Notes under the pieces: generated by a model
The model's database searches: none
Told to the model about the DNA's origin: nothing
The model's input: only the letters and a program-made list of their open reading frames with translations
NCBI GenBank assembly: GCA_003665825.1
Contig: QPFY01000013.1
Coordinates: 496,001 to 560,000, forward strand
Length of the DNA: 64,000 nt
Source of the DNA: Microbotryum silenes-acaulis
Taxonomy: Eukaryota > Basidiomycota > Microbotryomycetes > Microbotryales > Microbotryaceae
Reading direction: 5' to 3'
Made by a program: the position numbers and the translations under genes
Shown: positions 1-11,600 of the stretch, piece by piece
How the letters are laid out: every line of letters begins with the position of its first letter
Numbering within the stretch: position 1 is the stretch's first letter

Positions 1-315
1 CGATACGATGCAAGCGCAAAATTCCGCAGGGGGGCGGATCATCGTCAATCCTTCCACTGCCACTGCAAACTGCAAACTTTCGCTTTCCAGTCTTCTCTCC
101 CCTCCAGTCTGCATCACTCGCAGGCGTGCTCTCCCAACTGAGCTATTTCGGCGCCAAAGGACATGGAAAGATGATGTGTTACGTACGATACGATGCAAGC
201 GCAAAATTCCGCAGGGGGGCGGATCATCGTCAATCCTTCCACTGCCACTGCCAACTTTCGCTTTCCAGTCTTCTCTCCCCTCCAGTCTGCATCACTCGCA
301 GGCGTGCTCTCCCAA
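1..315. repeat. Direct duplication, two copies of about 130 bp
   Basis: The first 136 bases recur at 186-315 with near identity: both start CGATACGATGCAAGCGC and run through a CACTCGCAGGCGTGCTCTCCCAA stretch, which is longer than needed to rule out chance. The first copy carries a short extra AAACTGC insertion. The copies diverge just after CTCCCAA, where only the first continues into a tRNA-like segment. No protein is supported here. The window begins inside the first copy, so the array may extend to the left. Confidence 0.85.
128..152 (-). other. tRNA 5'-half-like fragment
   Basis: Read on the minus strand, these bases match a eukaryotic tRNA 5' half (tRNA-Phe-like): an acceptor-like GCCGAAA followed by a D-arm with a perfect A-box, TAGCTCAGTTGG. 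Downstream I find no acceptable anticodon arm, no B-box and no matching 3' acceptor strand, so this is a fragment or a SINE head rather than a working tRNA. It sits exactly where the two copies of the surrounding duplication stop matching. Confidence 0.4.
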
Positions 316-1076
316 GACTACCTCCCAGCTGACGAGGTCGCTGATCGAGAGTTCCATCTTGCCGGACGTTCACAGCTGCTAGCAGCTCGTTATGAAACCT
401 TCGACGTGGCTTGCTTGGAGTAGCTCGGGGTAAGTGCTTTGTCCTTCGTCTTGCTGCAACTCGAACCACTATTCCGCTACGACTCGCGCGAGTGGTCAGG
501 AGAGTCGAAAATACGCCTCCGCAATCCATTGTAAGGTTCGGCAGCCTCTCGGTAGGTCCCTCAAACCTCGGACCAACGGACCGACTTGCCTGACCTCCCT
601 TTCATTTTTCTGCCTTTGACTGACAACCAATGTGCATCCCCTTGTCATCCTTTCCCCTTTATTGATTTCATATGTCCCTATTGTCCTAGGTCACCACAGA
701 GAATCACATTGTCTACATCTCTCCCTTTCATTTCGTCAGATCTCCTTGAATAGCGATCCGTAGCTCTCTTCTCTCTTTTCCTTTTCTCATCCTTCACTGG
801 ACTCCCACTCTTGACTCAAACTTGACAATCGACTGGTTTTGGGGCTGTCTATTCGTCACGCGACATCGAGAGTACTGAGATTGACAACCTCCTATGTTTC
901 CTTCTCGCCTCATGTCTCCTTTTCTCGGTCTCATTTTACCCCCTTTTGGCCTGCCTTTCCACACCTTAGCTCTCTTCCTTTCTGGACTGGGTCCGTGCAC
1001 CTGACAAAGGCGGCTGGCCCAGCCGCGCGCTAACCCGAGCCAACTGGCTCCGCGCTCCTCTCTCTCCTGCTCAAGC

Positions 1077-1272
1077 AACTTCTTGGTCTGGTCTCCTTGG
1101 TCCGTCGATCAGAGCCTTACCACCGCTTGAGCAGGTGAGCACTACATTTCCTTCTTCCTTTACCTTCCTAGCTATCATAACTCACTGTAGTGCTTGAGCA
1201 GGTGTGTAACAAGCAGCTTCTTGGTCTGGTCTCCTTGGTCCGTCGATTAGAGCCTTACCACCGCTTGAGCAG
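1077..1272. repeat. Direct repeat pair, about 58 bp, 136 bp apart
   Basis: A block starting CTTCTTGGTCTGGTCTCC and ending CCACCGCTTGAGCAG occurs at 1,077-1,133 and again at 1,215-1,272 with one or two differences. The unique part between them contains a further GCTTGAGCAGGTG echo. No coding or RNA function is apparent. Confidence 0.8.
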
Positions 1273-1485
1273 TCGCTACAGCTCTACACTACCGAGGAAC
1301 CCGCCTTTACTTACGCCGCTGCTGAGTAATCTGGGCTCCTTACATCCACTTTCTAGGCCCGAAGTTGAACCGCGGTTACTTTTGAATGGTTGGACGGGCG
1401 ACGTCTGTTCCACCAACCGCGGTCAACTGCGGTTGCGAGGACTTGGGAAATGTTAACTGGGCCCTGGGCCAAGCGCGCCGCGAAC

Positions 1486-1680
1486 TCGTAAGCCCCTCTC
1501 AGAGGGAGGCTTAATTGAGCTTAGTCATCATCGTGCATACTGGGCAGCATCTCCTTTAGCTCTGTAGGGGATTTAGCGATGAGTTGCATACAAAAAAAAG
1601 GCAATATGATAAACAGTTAAAAAAACCCGTTCCTACAAAGCTGACCAATTTATGGGCGAGGATAGCAATCTATGAGCCCA
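1486..1680 (+). other. Relic of the transposon-end module
   Basis: The order of landmarks matches the inner end of the right arm: a small hairpin (CCCCTCTCAGAGGG), then CCTTTAGCTCT about 55 bases later, then GCAATCTATGAGCCC about 110 bases after that. At the inner end of the right arm (8,379-8,575) the same landmarks appear in the same order with similar spacing. Sequence identity between landmarks is low, so this is a decayed copy at best. Confidence 0.35.
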
Positions 1681-1924
1681 GTTAGAAAGAAAAAAAAGAC
1701 CATGGGGCTCCCTCTTGCGGGGCTGTGGGAGAACGACCTCGAAATCATAGGGCAGCGCGGGCGGTTTGGGTACAACCGTTGACCGTTATCTAGTTTTTCG
1801 TAGGCCAAACAGGGGCAACTGAAATTGGGAACAATATGATGAATACCTTTGACCAAAATCACCTCCCTGCGGAGTATTGCGATCTTCAAGCCCAACTAAA
1901 CCTAAACCAAAAAGCATTTACATG

Positions 1925-2008
1925 CAAGCACAGTGACGTGCTCATCACCCATTCGCGGGTCATCATAGTTTTCTAACATCCTTTAGCTCTTTTTGTAGCG
2001 GTCCTAGT
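1925..2008 (+). other. Element end module (outer end, copy 1)
   Basis: A hairpin (AGCAC...GTGCT) is followed by TCATCACCCATTCGCGGGTC and then CTTTAGCTCTTTTTGTAG at 1,984-2,001. The same module, inverted, ends copy 2 at about 12,698-12,785, and a related one starts the inner end of copy 2 at 8,379. Hairpin stems differ in sequence between modules but keep pairing. Confidence 0.6.
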
Positions 2009-2430
2009 TACTAGAAAGATTTCATTCTACGAGTCTCGGTAGAAATATGTCTCAAAGTGAATGGCGTTCAAAAACGCCTGCTCGGACCAAGTGCTCCCCG
2101 GCGCAGACTTCTCCCGTTCGGTAGCGCCTCGGCCGCCAAGCTCGTGCGTCGGCACCGGGATTCTAACGTCGAATGGCGGGGTGAACTTTGGCTAAACAAA
2201 ACCCGTGGTTTAGAAGACTCTGCGAGATCAGGGGTAAAAAAATTCTACTACGTCAGGGGTAAGAATTTCTACTACTTTAGGGGTCGGTTTTTTGACTTCG
2301 CGCTTCGACTCGGCCGTGCCGCCCGCGGTCGCGAGTCCAGCTGGCGGCGTCACTTCACGCTCCCTCCCTCTGTCCCCCCTTGACCCATCTCGTTGGTTCT
2401 CGGAATTGCGTCCACACACGAGGCGCGACC

Positions 2431-5400
2431 ATGTCGGCCCCCGACCGATCGTCTTGTCACGACTCCGATGCGGCCTCTGAAAACGCTACCGCCGCTTGCA
2501 CCCTCCCCACGCCGCAAGGGTTGCCGCACGACACCACATATCCCCTCCGCCACATCCACTCACTCGTCATCTCGAGGTTAAGAGACCGTCTCGTGCAGTC
2601 AAACCTGCAGTTTGACCCACTGGAAGTCAGTGCCGAAGGCCTGAACTTCCTCTTCGAGACGGTCGGTGGCGACCTGGGCGCTCTCGAGTCCTTCGCATTC
2701 ACGTCGTACGAGAGAGCGACCACGCGCCATTACATCCTCTCCGACCAGGAGCTCTCCAGGCTCCTGGTACTCGTGGAATCCACGAGCGAGGATCTCAACC
2801 CGGGGGAGGACGAGCACGTCACCTACGTCCGCAGCTGGGCGCTCCAGGTCGAGGAGCTCGCCCTACTCGTCGAGGCGTGGGTCCAAGCCGGGATCGCTGT
2901 CCCGGAGAGCTGGTCGTGGCTCGTCGATGCCTTCGCCCATGAAGATCCGAACAAATTCATCTACGTACGTTACGTTGGTTCGACCCGTGGTCAGACCGCA
3001 TACAATCCGTTTATCGAGGACCTTCGTCAGCGCAAGACCGGCATCGTGGGCGAGTTTCTGGGCACGCTGCTCGAGGTCGCTCCCCGAGCCTACGAGCACG
3101 GAAAGACGTTCGAGGTGCGTTCAGAGATGGTATCGACTTTTCGGTTAGAGTTTCTTGACCTGAGCGAATGCTTTTAAACTTTATGCCACAGATCCAAAAT
3201 GCTCGTCTGCCGTCGTCGGCGTCGTCTGCGGCCCGCGACTTGAGGGAGCAAGTCATCATCGCCTTCTTCGGGCGTCACAATCTTTTGAACGTGCAAGCCG
3301 GAGGATTTTATGCATCCTACGCGCCCGACCCCTCCGACATCGACTTTCTCAAGAGCCCTACCTCACGTTTCTTCCAGAACTTTGCCCAATGGTCCAAACC
3401 CGTCCCTCGAGCAATGATCGAACAGCTCAAGCACTGGAAGGACTACGTCGCCGACCTCATCGCCAGCAACCCGCAGTCAACGCGCTCGGCCGTGCTTCCG
3501 CTGCCCGCCAAGACGCTCGACACAATATTCGGGCAAGCCGTTCCTAGCCAAATCGGGGGGCTCGTGCCCATGGTACATGTCGGTCTCGACATTACCCTTG
3601 AAAGTTACCTCGATGGAACGGCGTACCTGCAAGGCAAGTGCCGCACAGGGCACATCACCGTCCGCTTCGCCGAGCGACACGCGGGATACGAACTCGGCCG
3701 AGAGGACGTCGAGCTCGACAAATCTGTTATGCCCTTCGTCAATCTGTTCCCGTGGCCATGCAAGGTCGACACTGATCTGGGGTTGGCGCAGCTCACGAAT
3801 TATCTTGTCGTCGTCCTCCCCATTCTCGTCGTCACGTCTTCGCACTTGTCATTCTCCTGCGCCATGGCCAACTGGCTGCACCCCCTCGGAATCCGTACGG
3901 ACGCCGAATTCTTCTCGCACGTGGGCAAGGTACACTGTCGATATCTCCTTGACAACGACTACCTTGAGGACGAAACCCAACTCGAGCCACCTGGCGATCG
4001 AGAGGTCCTCGTCATCGGCCACATTGATCCAGGATTCGACAAGTATGGCGCTCAGCCGCAAGAGCTTCGACGAGTCTTTGATATCTGCCACGCGATCACG
4101 TGGTTCGTCGCCGGTGTTGTCGTGGAAAAATCACATCTACTCGCCCAGGGTCGTCCCGACGGCCGAGCCGATCGCACAGCCATCATCGACGAGGTCATGA
4201 AAACCCTCGACTCGTCCTCCCGCTTCAGCGACCTCGAGCAGAAACGTGACGAGTGGGTTGCCGAATATCAACTGTGGGCGGTCGAGCATCGCGCGCAGTA
4301 TCGTCCTCGCATGGGAACGGCGGTCGCGAGCGGGGTGCGCAAAGCCGGTGCGCGGCGACGCGTCTCGAACGTCGAGCTCGCGTGGGGCGATGTCGGCAGT
4401 GCGGAGCGTCGGCGCCAGCTCGTCCGCGTCTGGAAGCTGCAGAACCCAGAATATTTTCTGTGCTTGGAGCGGCGGATCACTTGGGAAAATTGGGAGCAGT
4501 GGGGCGGGGGCGTCGCCAAAGGTAATTCGTATTTCGCGACCGCGCTCGCGCAGGCTGGTCGACAGCGCCTGGTCGCCCAAGGACAACATCCTTTGCGCAG
4601 CGTCTTGCTCGGTGAGTTGCTCGTTCTGGCCCTCGGCGTCCGCACATTCACCTACTGCCAACCTGCGTAGACGCCCTCGCTTGCTTGCAACCTCCGACGG
4701 TTCGCTGACAGGTGGCTTTCGACTCTTTGGTATGTGCCGTAGCGTTCACCCCCGACGATGCCACCGACGAGTCGTGGATGGCCGATCCCGTCGCCGTGCA
4801 ACGGGCCTTGTCCGCGTGGTCCCGCAACGCACTCGCCCACCGTGACTTTCCCACCGATCATTGGTCCAGCAAGAAGCAACGCGCACGCACGCTCAAAAGG
4901 GGAACCATCTTCCTGGACCGGCTGGAGGGCGAGGTGGCAGAGTTCAACTTTTCGAACCGAAAGTGCGAAATCCTGCTTCGCCGCCACGACGCCGAGGTCG
5001 ACGACGACTTTACCTTCCGTCTTCGGGTTTCGCCGAGCTTCGCCCCCCGCGCCCAGGGCGAGCGCCGCATCTTGCACTTCCTTCCCGGAGGCGTCGGACT
5101 CGAGGACGAGAACGGGGATTTCCTACAACGTGATGGTTTCACCCCCGAAGAAGGCATCTTTCGTGCTCGAGACGCGGTGCTGGGGCATCGGGGGGACGTC
5201 TTTGCTCGCATCTTCGCTGCCGAACGGGCGACTCTGGCCCCTGCCGCGCCTGCCCGCACGGCCAACGCCACCTCAACGAGTACGAACACGCTCCCTGCTA
5301 CGACCACGGCGACGCAACTCCTGATGCCCCCGACGGGAGAGCCGCCGGTCACGTCGACCACCCCGAAACAGAAGCGCGCCGAGGCGAGGGAACAGGACAT

Positions 5401-6001
5401 CTCTCCCGGAGACGGGATCTGGCTGCTGAAACAATGGGTCGACTGGAGGTGTGGGTTCAAGGAACCGATCACGTTCAACACGCTCGATCCCAGCGACAAC
5501 CGCCTCTCCGCCTCCCTGCGCCAGAGCTCGATCGCCACGAGCTTTGTTCGCTTTCTGCGCCAGGCGGCGTACGCCAGCCACCCGTGGACGCAGAGGTGGC
5601 TCGATTGGTGCAACGATATCAAGCTAAAGGGCAAGAACATCGTGGCCAACCTCGAGCTTTTTCGCGTGATCCAGTGCCGCACCGGACGGGTCAACTTTGG
5701 CGCAGGGGAAATGATAGACTACCGCATCATCACTATCTTCCCGCAACAAGTCGGCGCCAGCGCTCGCCCCGCTGCGCCCCCCACTTCCCCTTCCTCACTG
5801 GTATCCGGTCCTGGATCCTTCGTCCCCGCCACCACCTCTCGCCCTTTGCGAACTACTCTTGCTCCCGCATCTCGGAGCGATTCCGCCGTCGCAGGACCGG
5901 GACCTTCGACGGAGGCCTCACGTCGTGCTCGAGTCGCGGGCAATGTCGCACCAACGAAACGTCCTCGATCGCCCTCGCCATTCGAGGAGTCGTCGCCGTA
6001 G
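2431..6001 (+). CDS. Element-encoded GIY-YIG-like protein (1,104 aa)
   Basis: My splice reading is join(2431..3114, 3192..4521, 4601..4611, 4712..6001), which stays in frame and gives 1,104 residues; the 11-base third exon is the weakest part. Residues about 176-261 resemble a GIY-YIG nuclease: FIYVRYVGSTRG at 176-187, then after the first intron an E247 in LREQVIIAFF and N261 in LLNVQAGG, the spacing expected for the catalytic Glu and the conserved Asn. The central 250-730 region matches nothing I know. The C-terminal 150 residues are Ser/Pro/Thr-rich and end in a basic KRPRSPSP patch that could be a nuclear signal. It is the only gene in the repeated unit, so it is the natural candidate for the protein that moves it. 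It could instead be a host gene caught in an inverted duplication. Function is inferred only. Confidence 0.7.
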
Positions 6002-7577
6002 GCATCGAGTATTGACCGTGTTCGCTGACGAGTTTTCCCTTTTTTCTACGCTGGACCGAGCGGTGTGGGGTTTGATGCGGTGTGTATGTTTATAGTCTGT
6101 TATTATGTTCAGTAACGTACAACAAATGGTTTCAACCGACGTGATTAACAGGGGGGCGGCTCCCTTCGCAATTCGTATGCCGTCGAGTGCTGTCGTTGAC
6201 GCGCAGGCGCGGGCGCGGCTTGCTGGACCCTCCTCTTCGTCCCACATCGATGAACAGAATCAGCTCCCCGTGCATAATGACACCAAACCAACCGATCTTG
6301 ATATTGCGACACGTATACGAGCCCGCCGTGCAGCTGTGCGGAACGGACAGCGTGGTCAGCGCAATGCCCGACGCGACGCTGAACTCAACCCCCACGCCCC
6401 ACCACCACGTGCCACCGGGCCCCTCCTCGTGCTGCGCCGGGTCAAGGCAAGCGAAGACCCCGCAGGGCTAGAATCGCCCTCAAACTATTCAAGCCCCACT
6501 TTTCGATTCGCGACTACCTCGGCCCCCAGACGGACGTGTGCGCCCACTGCAAGGCTCGACACTGGGAGTGCGAAAGGACAAAGTCGACCGGAGACTTCAG
6601 CACGCAAGGTGCAGCTGCCTCTCCCTCCCCAGCCCCACTCCCGAGTATCGACAGCTACGTGAAGGTTCCGATAGCGGTCAGTAGCTCTGTACATCTATCT
6701 GCAGTAGGCCCACATGCTGAGCTGTGCGACCCACCTACACAGCAGCTAAAGCGCCCCGCGAAAACGCTCGGTCGTGCAACGACGCGCTGTCCTTCACTTC
6801 GACCAGACACGACTGTGCCCCCCCCCCCCCCCCTCCCTGGTTCGCGTGTTTGTTCGCCTCTATTATCGACCAGACCCTGCCGTGAATCAACGCCCAGCCT
6901 TCGCTCAGACATAGCTCATCGACCTGGCCGAGGCGACCGACACTCGACTTGGACCCGACGGCACAGACAGTCGCATGCAATGATCTACTTTGACCAAGCT
7001 CGAGTCCACCTTGCATACCGGCAATCTGCAACGCTTTGTGAGTAGATTCTCATCGGCCAAAGGGTCCGTCCTGCGCCTCTGCCTATCACCTGGCCGGGAC
7101 CGACGCACCGACAACCTTCCTACGTCGAGCACGGAAATGGCGATGCTTATCTGCGATTCCAACATCAACACGGGAGATTGTGGACCGCAAGGCCTTTCTC
7201 TTTCGATGTCCAGACGCTCGGCCCAAGTAACACGACGTCAGCTCGCTCCACTCGTCTGCGATGCCTCTCTGGTACCCACTACTCTTCCCCGCGGGGGAAG
7301 ATGGCTTCCACTTCAACATTCCTCTCTGCGGACCTACCAAGCTGGGCCATCGATCGCCAGTACCGAGAGCAGATCGACCATGGTGTCCAATTGCGCTAGG
7401 TACTTGCCGTTCGTGGTCTGGGTGAAAAAGACGAAGAGGAGGACGGCGAGGATGAAGACGGCGAGGATGAAGACGGCGAGGAAGGGGACGAAGAGAATGG
7501 TGAAAGTGAACGTAAGCGTCTTCGACTCTTTCTCTCGTCTTCCATTCTGTTGCGACGCAAGCACAGACTGACATTGA

Positions 7578-8093
7578 ATGTTTGAACACCTAGGACAAAG
7601 GGCAAGGAGAAGGGGTCGAGTGGATCAACAAGTCTCGCGTTTCCCGCATTGCACCGAGCGACTCTTTCCCGAGTCCGTGATCGACGGAGACTTCCAAGCC
7701 GACACCGATCGGCTAAACTACATCCAATTTCACCAAGAATGCTTGCGCCTCACCACGGCCCAAGTCGTCGACCGCTTGACCCCGGACCTGATTGGACGTT
7801 CGGTGATTTTGGGCTCGACGTCCAAGAACAGACCGCGCGACATCACGCAGCGTTACCAAGATGCGATGGCGTGCATTGTCACACATGAAAAGCCTTTGCT
7901 GTTGAGCACGGTGACGTGCGACCCCGAATGGCCGAAAATCAAGGCTACACTGGGGCCGAACGACAAAGCCTGCAACCGTCCGGATCTCATTACACGAGTG
8001 TTGAAGCCAAATCCGGCAACAAGCAACGGGCAGGCTGTTTCGGCGATGAACGGAGAATCGTGTATTTGCTGTACTTCGTTTCGTGTTGTTTAA
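7578..8093 (+). pseudogene. Helitron_like_N domain fragment
   Basis: This is the best preserved frame of the dead Helitron. It reads FPESVIDGDFQADTDRLNY, then the DAMA(I/C)V block and CDPEWPKI ahead of RPDLITRV, all typical of the domain upstream of the Rep motifs. The frame ends at 8,093 before any HUH motif. Earlier parts of the same protein lie upstream in other frames with stops between them. An acidic 15-base minisatellite (GACGGCGAGGATGAA units, about 7,447-7,485) sits just upstream in the same remnant. Confidence 0.8.
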
Positions 8094-8162
8094 CCACACT
8101 CTGTTGGAATCAGGTAGACTGTTTGATTCTCCTGCTATTTTGAATTTCATCCTCCCGTTCCT

Positions 8163-8199
8163 CCCGTTAATTTAACGGGTGCCCACTGGTTGTCCTAGT
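8163..8199 (+). other. Helitron 3' terminus
   Basis: A perfect palindrome, CCCGTTAATTTAACGGG (8,163-8,179, one-base loop), is followed 15 bases later by CTAG (8,195-8,198) and then T. A short GC hairpin 10-15 bases before CTRR, inserted before T, is the established 3' signature of Helitrons. It lies 70 bases after the last recognisable coding piece. Confidence 0.7.
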
Positions 8200-8378
8200 A
8201 CTTCTACTTCTCCATGTTTCTAGGAGTGGCGGTGGCTTTTGTCTATGTTCCCTTTCTTTGTAGGTACTCCCTGTTTGTCATCGCGTATCTTCGCGGCCCG
8301 TGAGGCGGCCGCAGACTCACACCGCTCGTTGGAGTCCGAGTTAGGTGCTCGGCGGGGTTTGAACTGCGTAGCGCCCCC

Positions 8379-8470
8379 TGCGCGCAGGGGGCAGGGGTTG
8401 GACTTTCTCCCATCTGCTGGTCGTCACTGTTGACAACTCATTTTAGCTCTTTTTTGTAACGATCCCAACA
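8379..8470 (+). other. Element end module (inner end, copy 2)
   Basis: A perfect 18-base palindrome (CCCCCTGCGCGCAGGGGG) is followed by CCCATCTGCTGGTCGTC (about 8,412) and TTTAGCTCTTTTTTGTA (from 8,446). Read on the opposite strand, the outer end of the same copy has a palindrome, then CCCATCTGCGGGTCGTC, then TTTAGCTCTTTTTGTAG. This makes a terminal inverted repeat of at least 60 bases with a hairpin on its outer side. Confidence 0.6.
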
Positions 8471-8672
8471 GCGGTCCCAGCCAACCCAAAGGATCGCAGT
8501 TCATGAGCACGGGTAAAACACAGGAAAAGAGGCGGCAGAATCGCAATGTATGAGCCCGGCCAAACAAAAAGAAACGCGGTTTGACTATATATATACAAAT
8601 TCCACCAAACCCCAGACGGCTCGGTTCAGCGTAGAATAAAACTCGTCAATGAACAAGGTCGATACTCGATGC

Positions 8673-11600
8673 CTACGGCGACGACTCCTCGAATGGCGAG
8701 GGTGATCGAGGACGTTTCGTTGGTGCGACATTGCCCGCGAATCGAGCACGACGTGAGGCCTCCGTCGAAGGTCCCGGTCCTGCGACGGCGGAATCGCTCC
8801 GAGATGCGGGAGCAAGAGTAGTTCGCGAAGGACGAGAGGTGGTGGCGGGGACGAGGGACCCAGGACCGGATGCCAATGAGGAAGGGGGAGTGGGGGACGC
8901 AGCGGGGCGAGCGCTGGCGCCGACTTGTTGCGGGAAGATGGTGATGATGCGGTAGTCTATCATTCCCCCTGCGCCAAAGTTGACCCGTCCGGTGCAGCAC
9001 TGGATCACGCGAAAAAGTTCGAGGTTGGCCACAATGTTCTTGCCCTTTAGCTTGATATCGTTGCACCAATCGAGCCACCTCTGCTTCCATGGGTGGCTGG
9101 CGTACGGCTCCTGGTGCAGAAAGCGAACAAAGCTCGTTGCGATCGAGCTCTCGCGCAGGTCGGCGGAGAGGCGGGCGTCGCTGGGATCGAGCGTGTTGAA
9201 TGTCATTGGCTTCTCGAACCCACACCTCCAGTCGACCCATTGTTTCAGCAGCCAGACCCCGTCTCTGGGAGAGATGTCCTGTTCCCTCGCCTCGGTGCGC
9301 TTCTGTTTACGGGTGGTCGACGTGACCAGCGGCTCTCCCGTCGGGGGCATCAGGAGTTGCGTCCCCGTGGTTGTAGCAGCGAGCGTGTTCGTACTCGTCG
9401 AGGTGGCGTTGGCCGTGCGGGCAGGCGCGGCAGGGGCCAGAGTCGCCCGTTCGGCAGCGAAGATGCGAGCAAAGACGTCCCCCCGATGCCCCAGCACCGC
9501 GTCTCGAGCACGAAAGATGCCTTCTTCGGGGGTGAAACCATCACGTTGTAGGAAATCCCCGTTCTCGTCCTCGAGTCCGACGCCTCCGGGAAGGAAGTGC
9601 AAGATGCGGCGCTCGCCCTGGGCGCGGGGGGCGAAGCTCGGCGAAACCCGAAGACGGAAGGTAAAGTCGTCGTCGACCTCGGCGTCGTGGCGGCGAAGCA
9701 GGATTTCGCACTTTCGGTTCGAAAAGTTGAACTCTGCCACCTCGCCCTCCAGCCGGTCCAGGAAGATGGTTCCCCTTTTGAGCGTGCGTGCGCGTTGCTT
9801 CTTGCTGGACCAATGATCGGTGGGAAGGTGGGCGAGTGCCTTGCGCAACCACGCGGACAAGGCCCGTTGTACGGCGACGGAATCGGCCATCCACGACTCG
9901 TCGGTGGCATCGTCGGGGGTGAACGCTACGGCACATACCAAAGAGTCGAAAGCCACCTGTCAGCGAACCGTCGGAGGTTGCAAGCAAGCGAGGGCGTCTA
10001 CGCAGGTTGGCAGCAGGTGAATGTGCGGACGCCGAGGGCCGGAACGAGCAACTCACCGAGCAAGACGCTGCGCAAAGGATGTTGTCCTTGGGCGACCAGG
10101 CGCTGTCGACCAGCCTGCGCGAGCGCGGTCGCGAAATACGAATTACCTTTGGCGACGCCCCCGCCCCACTGCTCCCAATTTTCCCAAGTGATCCGCCGCT
10201 CCAAGCACAGAAAATATTCTGGGTTCTGCAGCTTCCAGACGCGGACGAGCTGGCGCCGACGCTCCGCACTGCCGACATCGCCCCATGCGAGCTCGACGTT
10301 CGATACGCGTCGCCGCGCACCGGCTTTGCGCACCCTGCTCGCGACCGCCGTTCCCATGCGAGGACGATACTGCGCGCGATGCTCGACCGCCCACAGTTGA
10401 TATTCGGCAACCCACTCGTCACGTTTCTGCTCGAGGTCGCTGAAGCGGGAGGACGAGTCGAGGGTTTTCATGACCTCATCGATGACGGCCGTGCGATCGG
10501 CTCGGCCTTCGGGACGACCCTGGGCGAGTAGATGGGACTTTTCGACCACAACACCGGCGACGAAACACGTTATCGCGTGGCAGATGTCAAAGACACGGCG
10601 AAGCTCTTGCGGCTGAGCGCCGTACTTGTCGTAGCCCGGATGTACGTGGCCTATGACGAGGACCTCTCGATCGCGGGGTGGCTCGAGCTGGGTTTCGTCC
10701 TCAAGGTAGTCGTTGTCAAGGAGATATCGACGGTTCACCTTGCCCACGTGCGAGAAGATCTCTGTATCCGAACCGATTCCGAACGGGTGAAGCCAGTTTG
10801 CCATGGCGCAGGAGAACGACAAGTGCGAAGAGGCGACGACGAGGATGGGGAAGACGATACCAAGGTAAGTCGTGAGCTGGGCCAGTTCCAGGTCGAGGTC
10901 CGCTTTGCACGGCCAAGGGAACACGTCGACAAACGGCATAGCGGATACGTCGAGCTCAAAGTCGTCTCGGCCGAGTTCGTAGGCGGCATGTCGCTGGGTA
11001 AAGATGCGAGCGACGTGCCCTGCTCGAGAGTGGCCCGACCAGAATGGGCTTCCATCAAGGTAAGCCTCGAGAGTAATGTCGAGACCGACATGTACCATGG
11101 GCACGAGCCCCCCGATTTGGCTAGGAACGGCTTGCCCGAATATTGTGTCGAGCGTCTTGGCGGGCAGCGGAAGCACGGCCGAGCGCGTTGACTGCGGGTT
11201 GCTGGCGATGAGGTCGGCGACGTAGTCCTTCCAGTGCTTGAGCTGTTCGATCATTGCTCGAGTGACGGGTTTGGACCATTGGGCAAAGTTCTGGAAGAAA
11301 CGTGAGGTAGGGCTCTTGAGAAAGTCGATGTCGGAGGGGTCGGGCGCGTAGGATGCATAAAATCCTCCGGCTTGCACGTTCAAAAGATTGTGACGCCCGA
11401 AGAAGGCGATGATGACTTGCTCCCTCAAGTCGCGGGCCGCAGACGACGCCGACGACGGCAGACGAGCATTTTGGATCTGTGGCATAAAGTTTAAAAGCAT
11501 TCGCTCAGGTCAAGAAACTCTAACCGAAAAGTCGATACCATCTCTGAACGCACCTCGAACGTCTTTCCGTGCTCGTAGGCTCGGGGAGCGACCTCGAGCA

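Larger units (their letters stand above)
1..1760. other. Gene-free left flank
   Basis: Open frames here are short, overlap on all strands and show no recognisable protein. The stretch holds the duplication at its left end, a second direct repeat near 1,077-1,272, and a weak relic of the transposon-end module near 1,486-1,680. It is probably repeat-derived intergenic DNA. Confidence 0.6.
1761..6097 (+). mobile_element. Left arm: GIY-YIG element, copy 1
   Basis: This segment is matched in reverse complement by about 8,583-13,068. Identity is very high through most of the gene and lower in the flanks. Outer homology begins near a CCCAAACCGCCCGCG block (about 1,761) and inner homology stops exactly after TATAGTC (6,091-6,097; its partner is 8,583-8,589). 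The copy carries one gene (2,431-6,001) and one end module (about 1,925-2,008). The expected 3' end module is missing; the decayed Helitron region starts shortly beyond. I infer a DNA transposon-like unit because of the inverted hairpin ends around copy 2. No integrase, reverse transcriptase or DDE domain was recognised. Confidence 0.65.
6350..8199 (+). mobile_element. Decayed Helitron, N-terminal/Rep region
   Basis: Pieces of a Helitron-like replicase appear in order but in different frames, so the copy is dead. Near 6,500-6,590 there is a CxxC finger, VCAHCKARHWECE, followed by KVQLPLPP (the usual GKV-LPPLPPPP block). Near 7,255-7,320 the frame reads LWYPLLFPAGEDGFHF, the standard LhYPLLFPxGEDGW motif. 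From 7,640 to 8,010 one frame carries RLNYIQFHQECLR, RYQDAMACIVTHEKP, TVTCDPEWPKI and NRPDLITRVLKP, which is the Helitron_like_N domain. The catalytic HUH/Y2 and helicase parts are absent. The 3' end at 8,199 has the right hallmarks. I could not find a convincing 5' TC end. Confidence 0.8.

Noticed and set aside
6096..6110. Helitron 5' end (A-TC) at the inner edge of the left arm
   Set aside because: The homology break falls at TATAGTC, so the base before TC is G rather than A; not convincing.
7447..7485. Short regular repeats that could suggest a CRISPR-like array
   Set aside because: Units are contiguous 15-mers with no spacers, coding for an acidic stretch inside the Helitron remnant; CRISPR does not fit a fungal genome.
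8353..8375. GGGTTTGAACTGCG resembling a T-arm on the opposite strand
   Set aside because: The T-stem does not pair and no other tRNA parts are present.
9597..10400. Long open frames antisense to the element gene (also 4,137-4,661, 4,858-5,694, 8,980-9,816)
   Set aside because: They mirror the coding strand of a GC-rich gene, repeat in both arms only because the gene does, and show no domain; treated as shadows.
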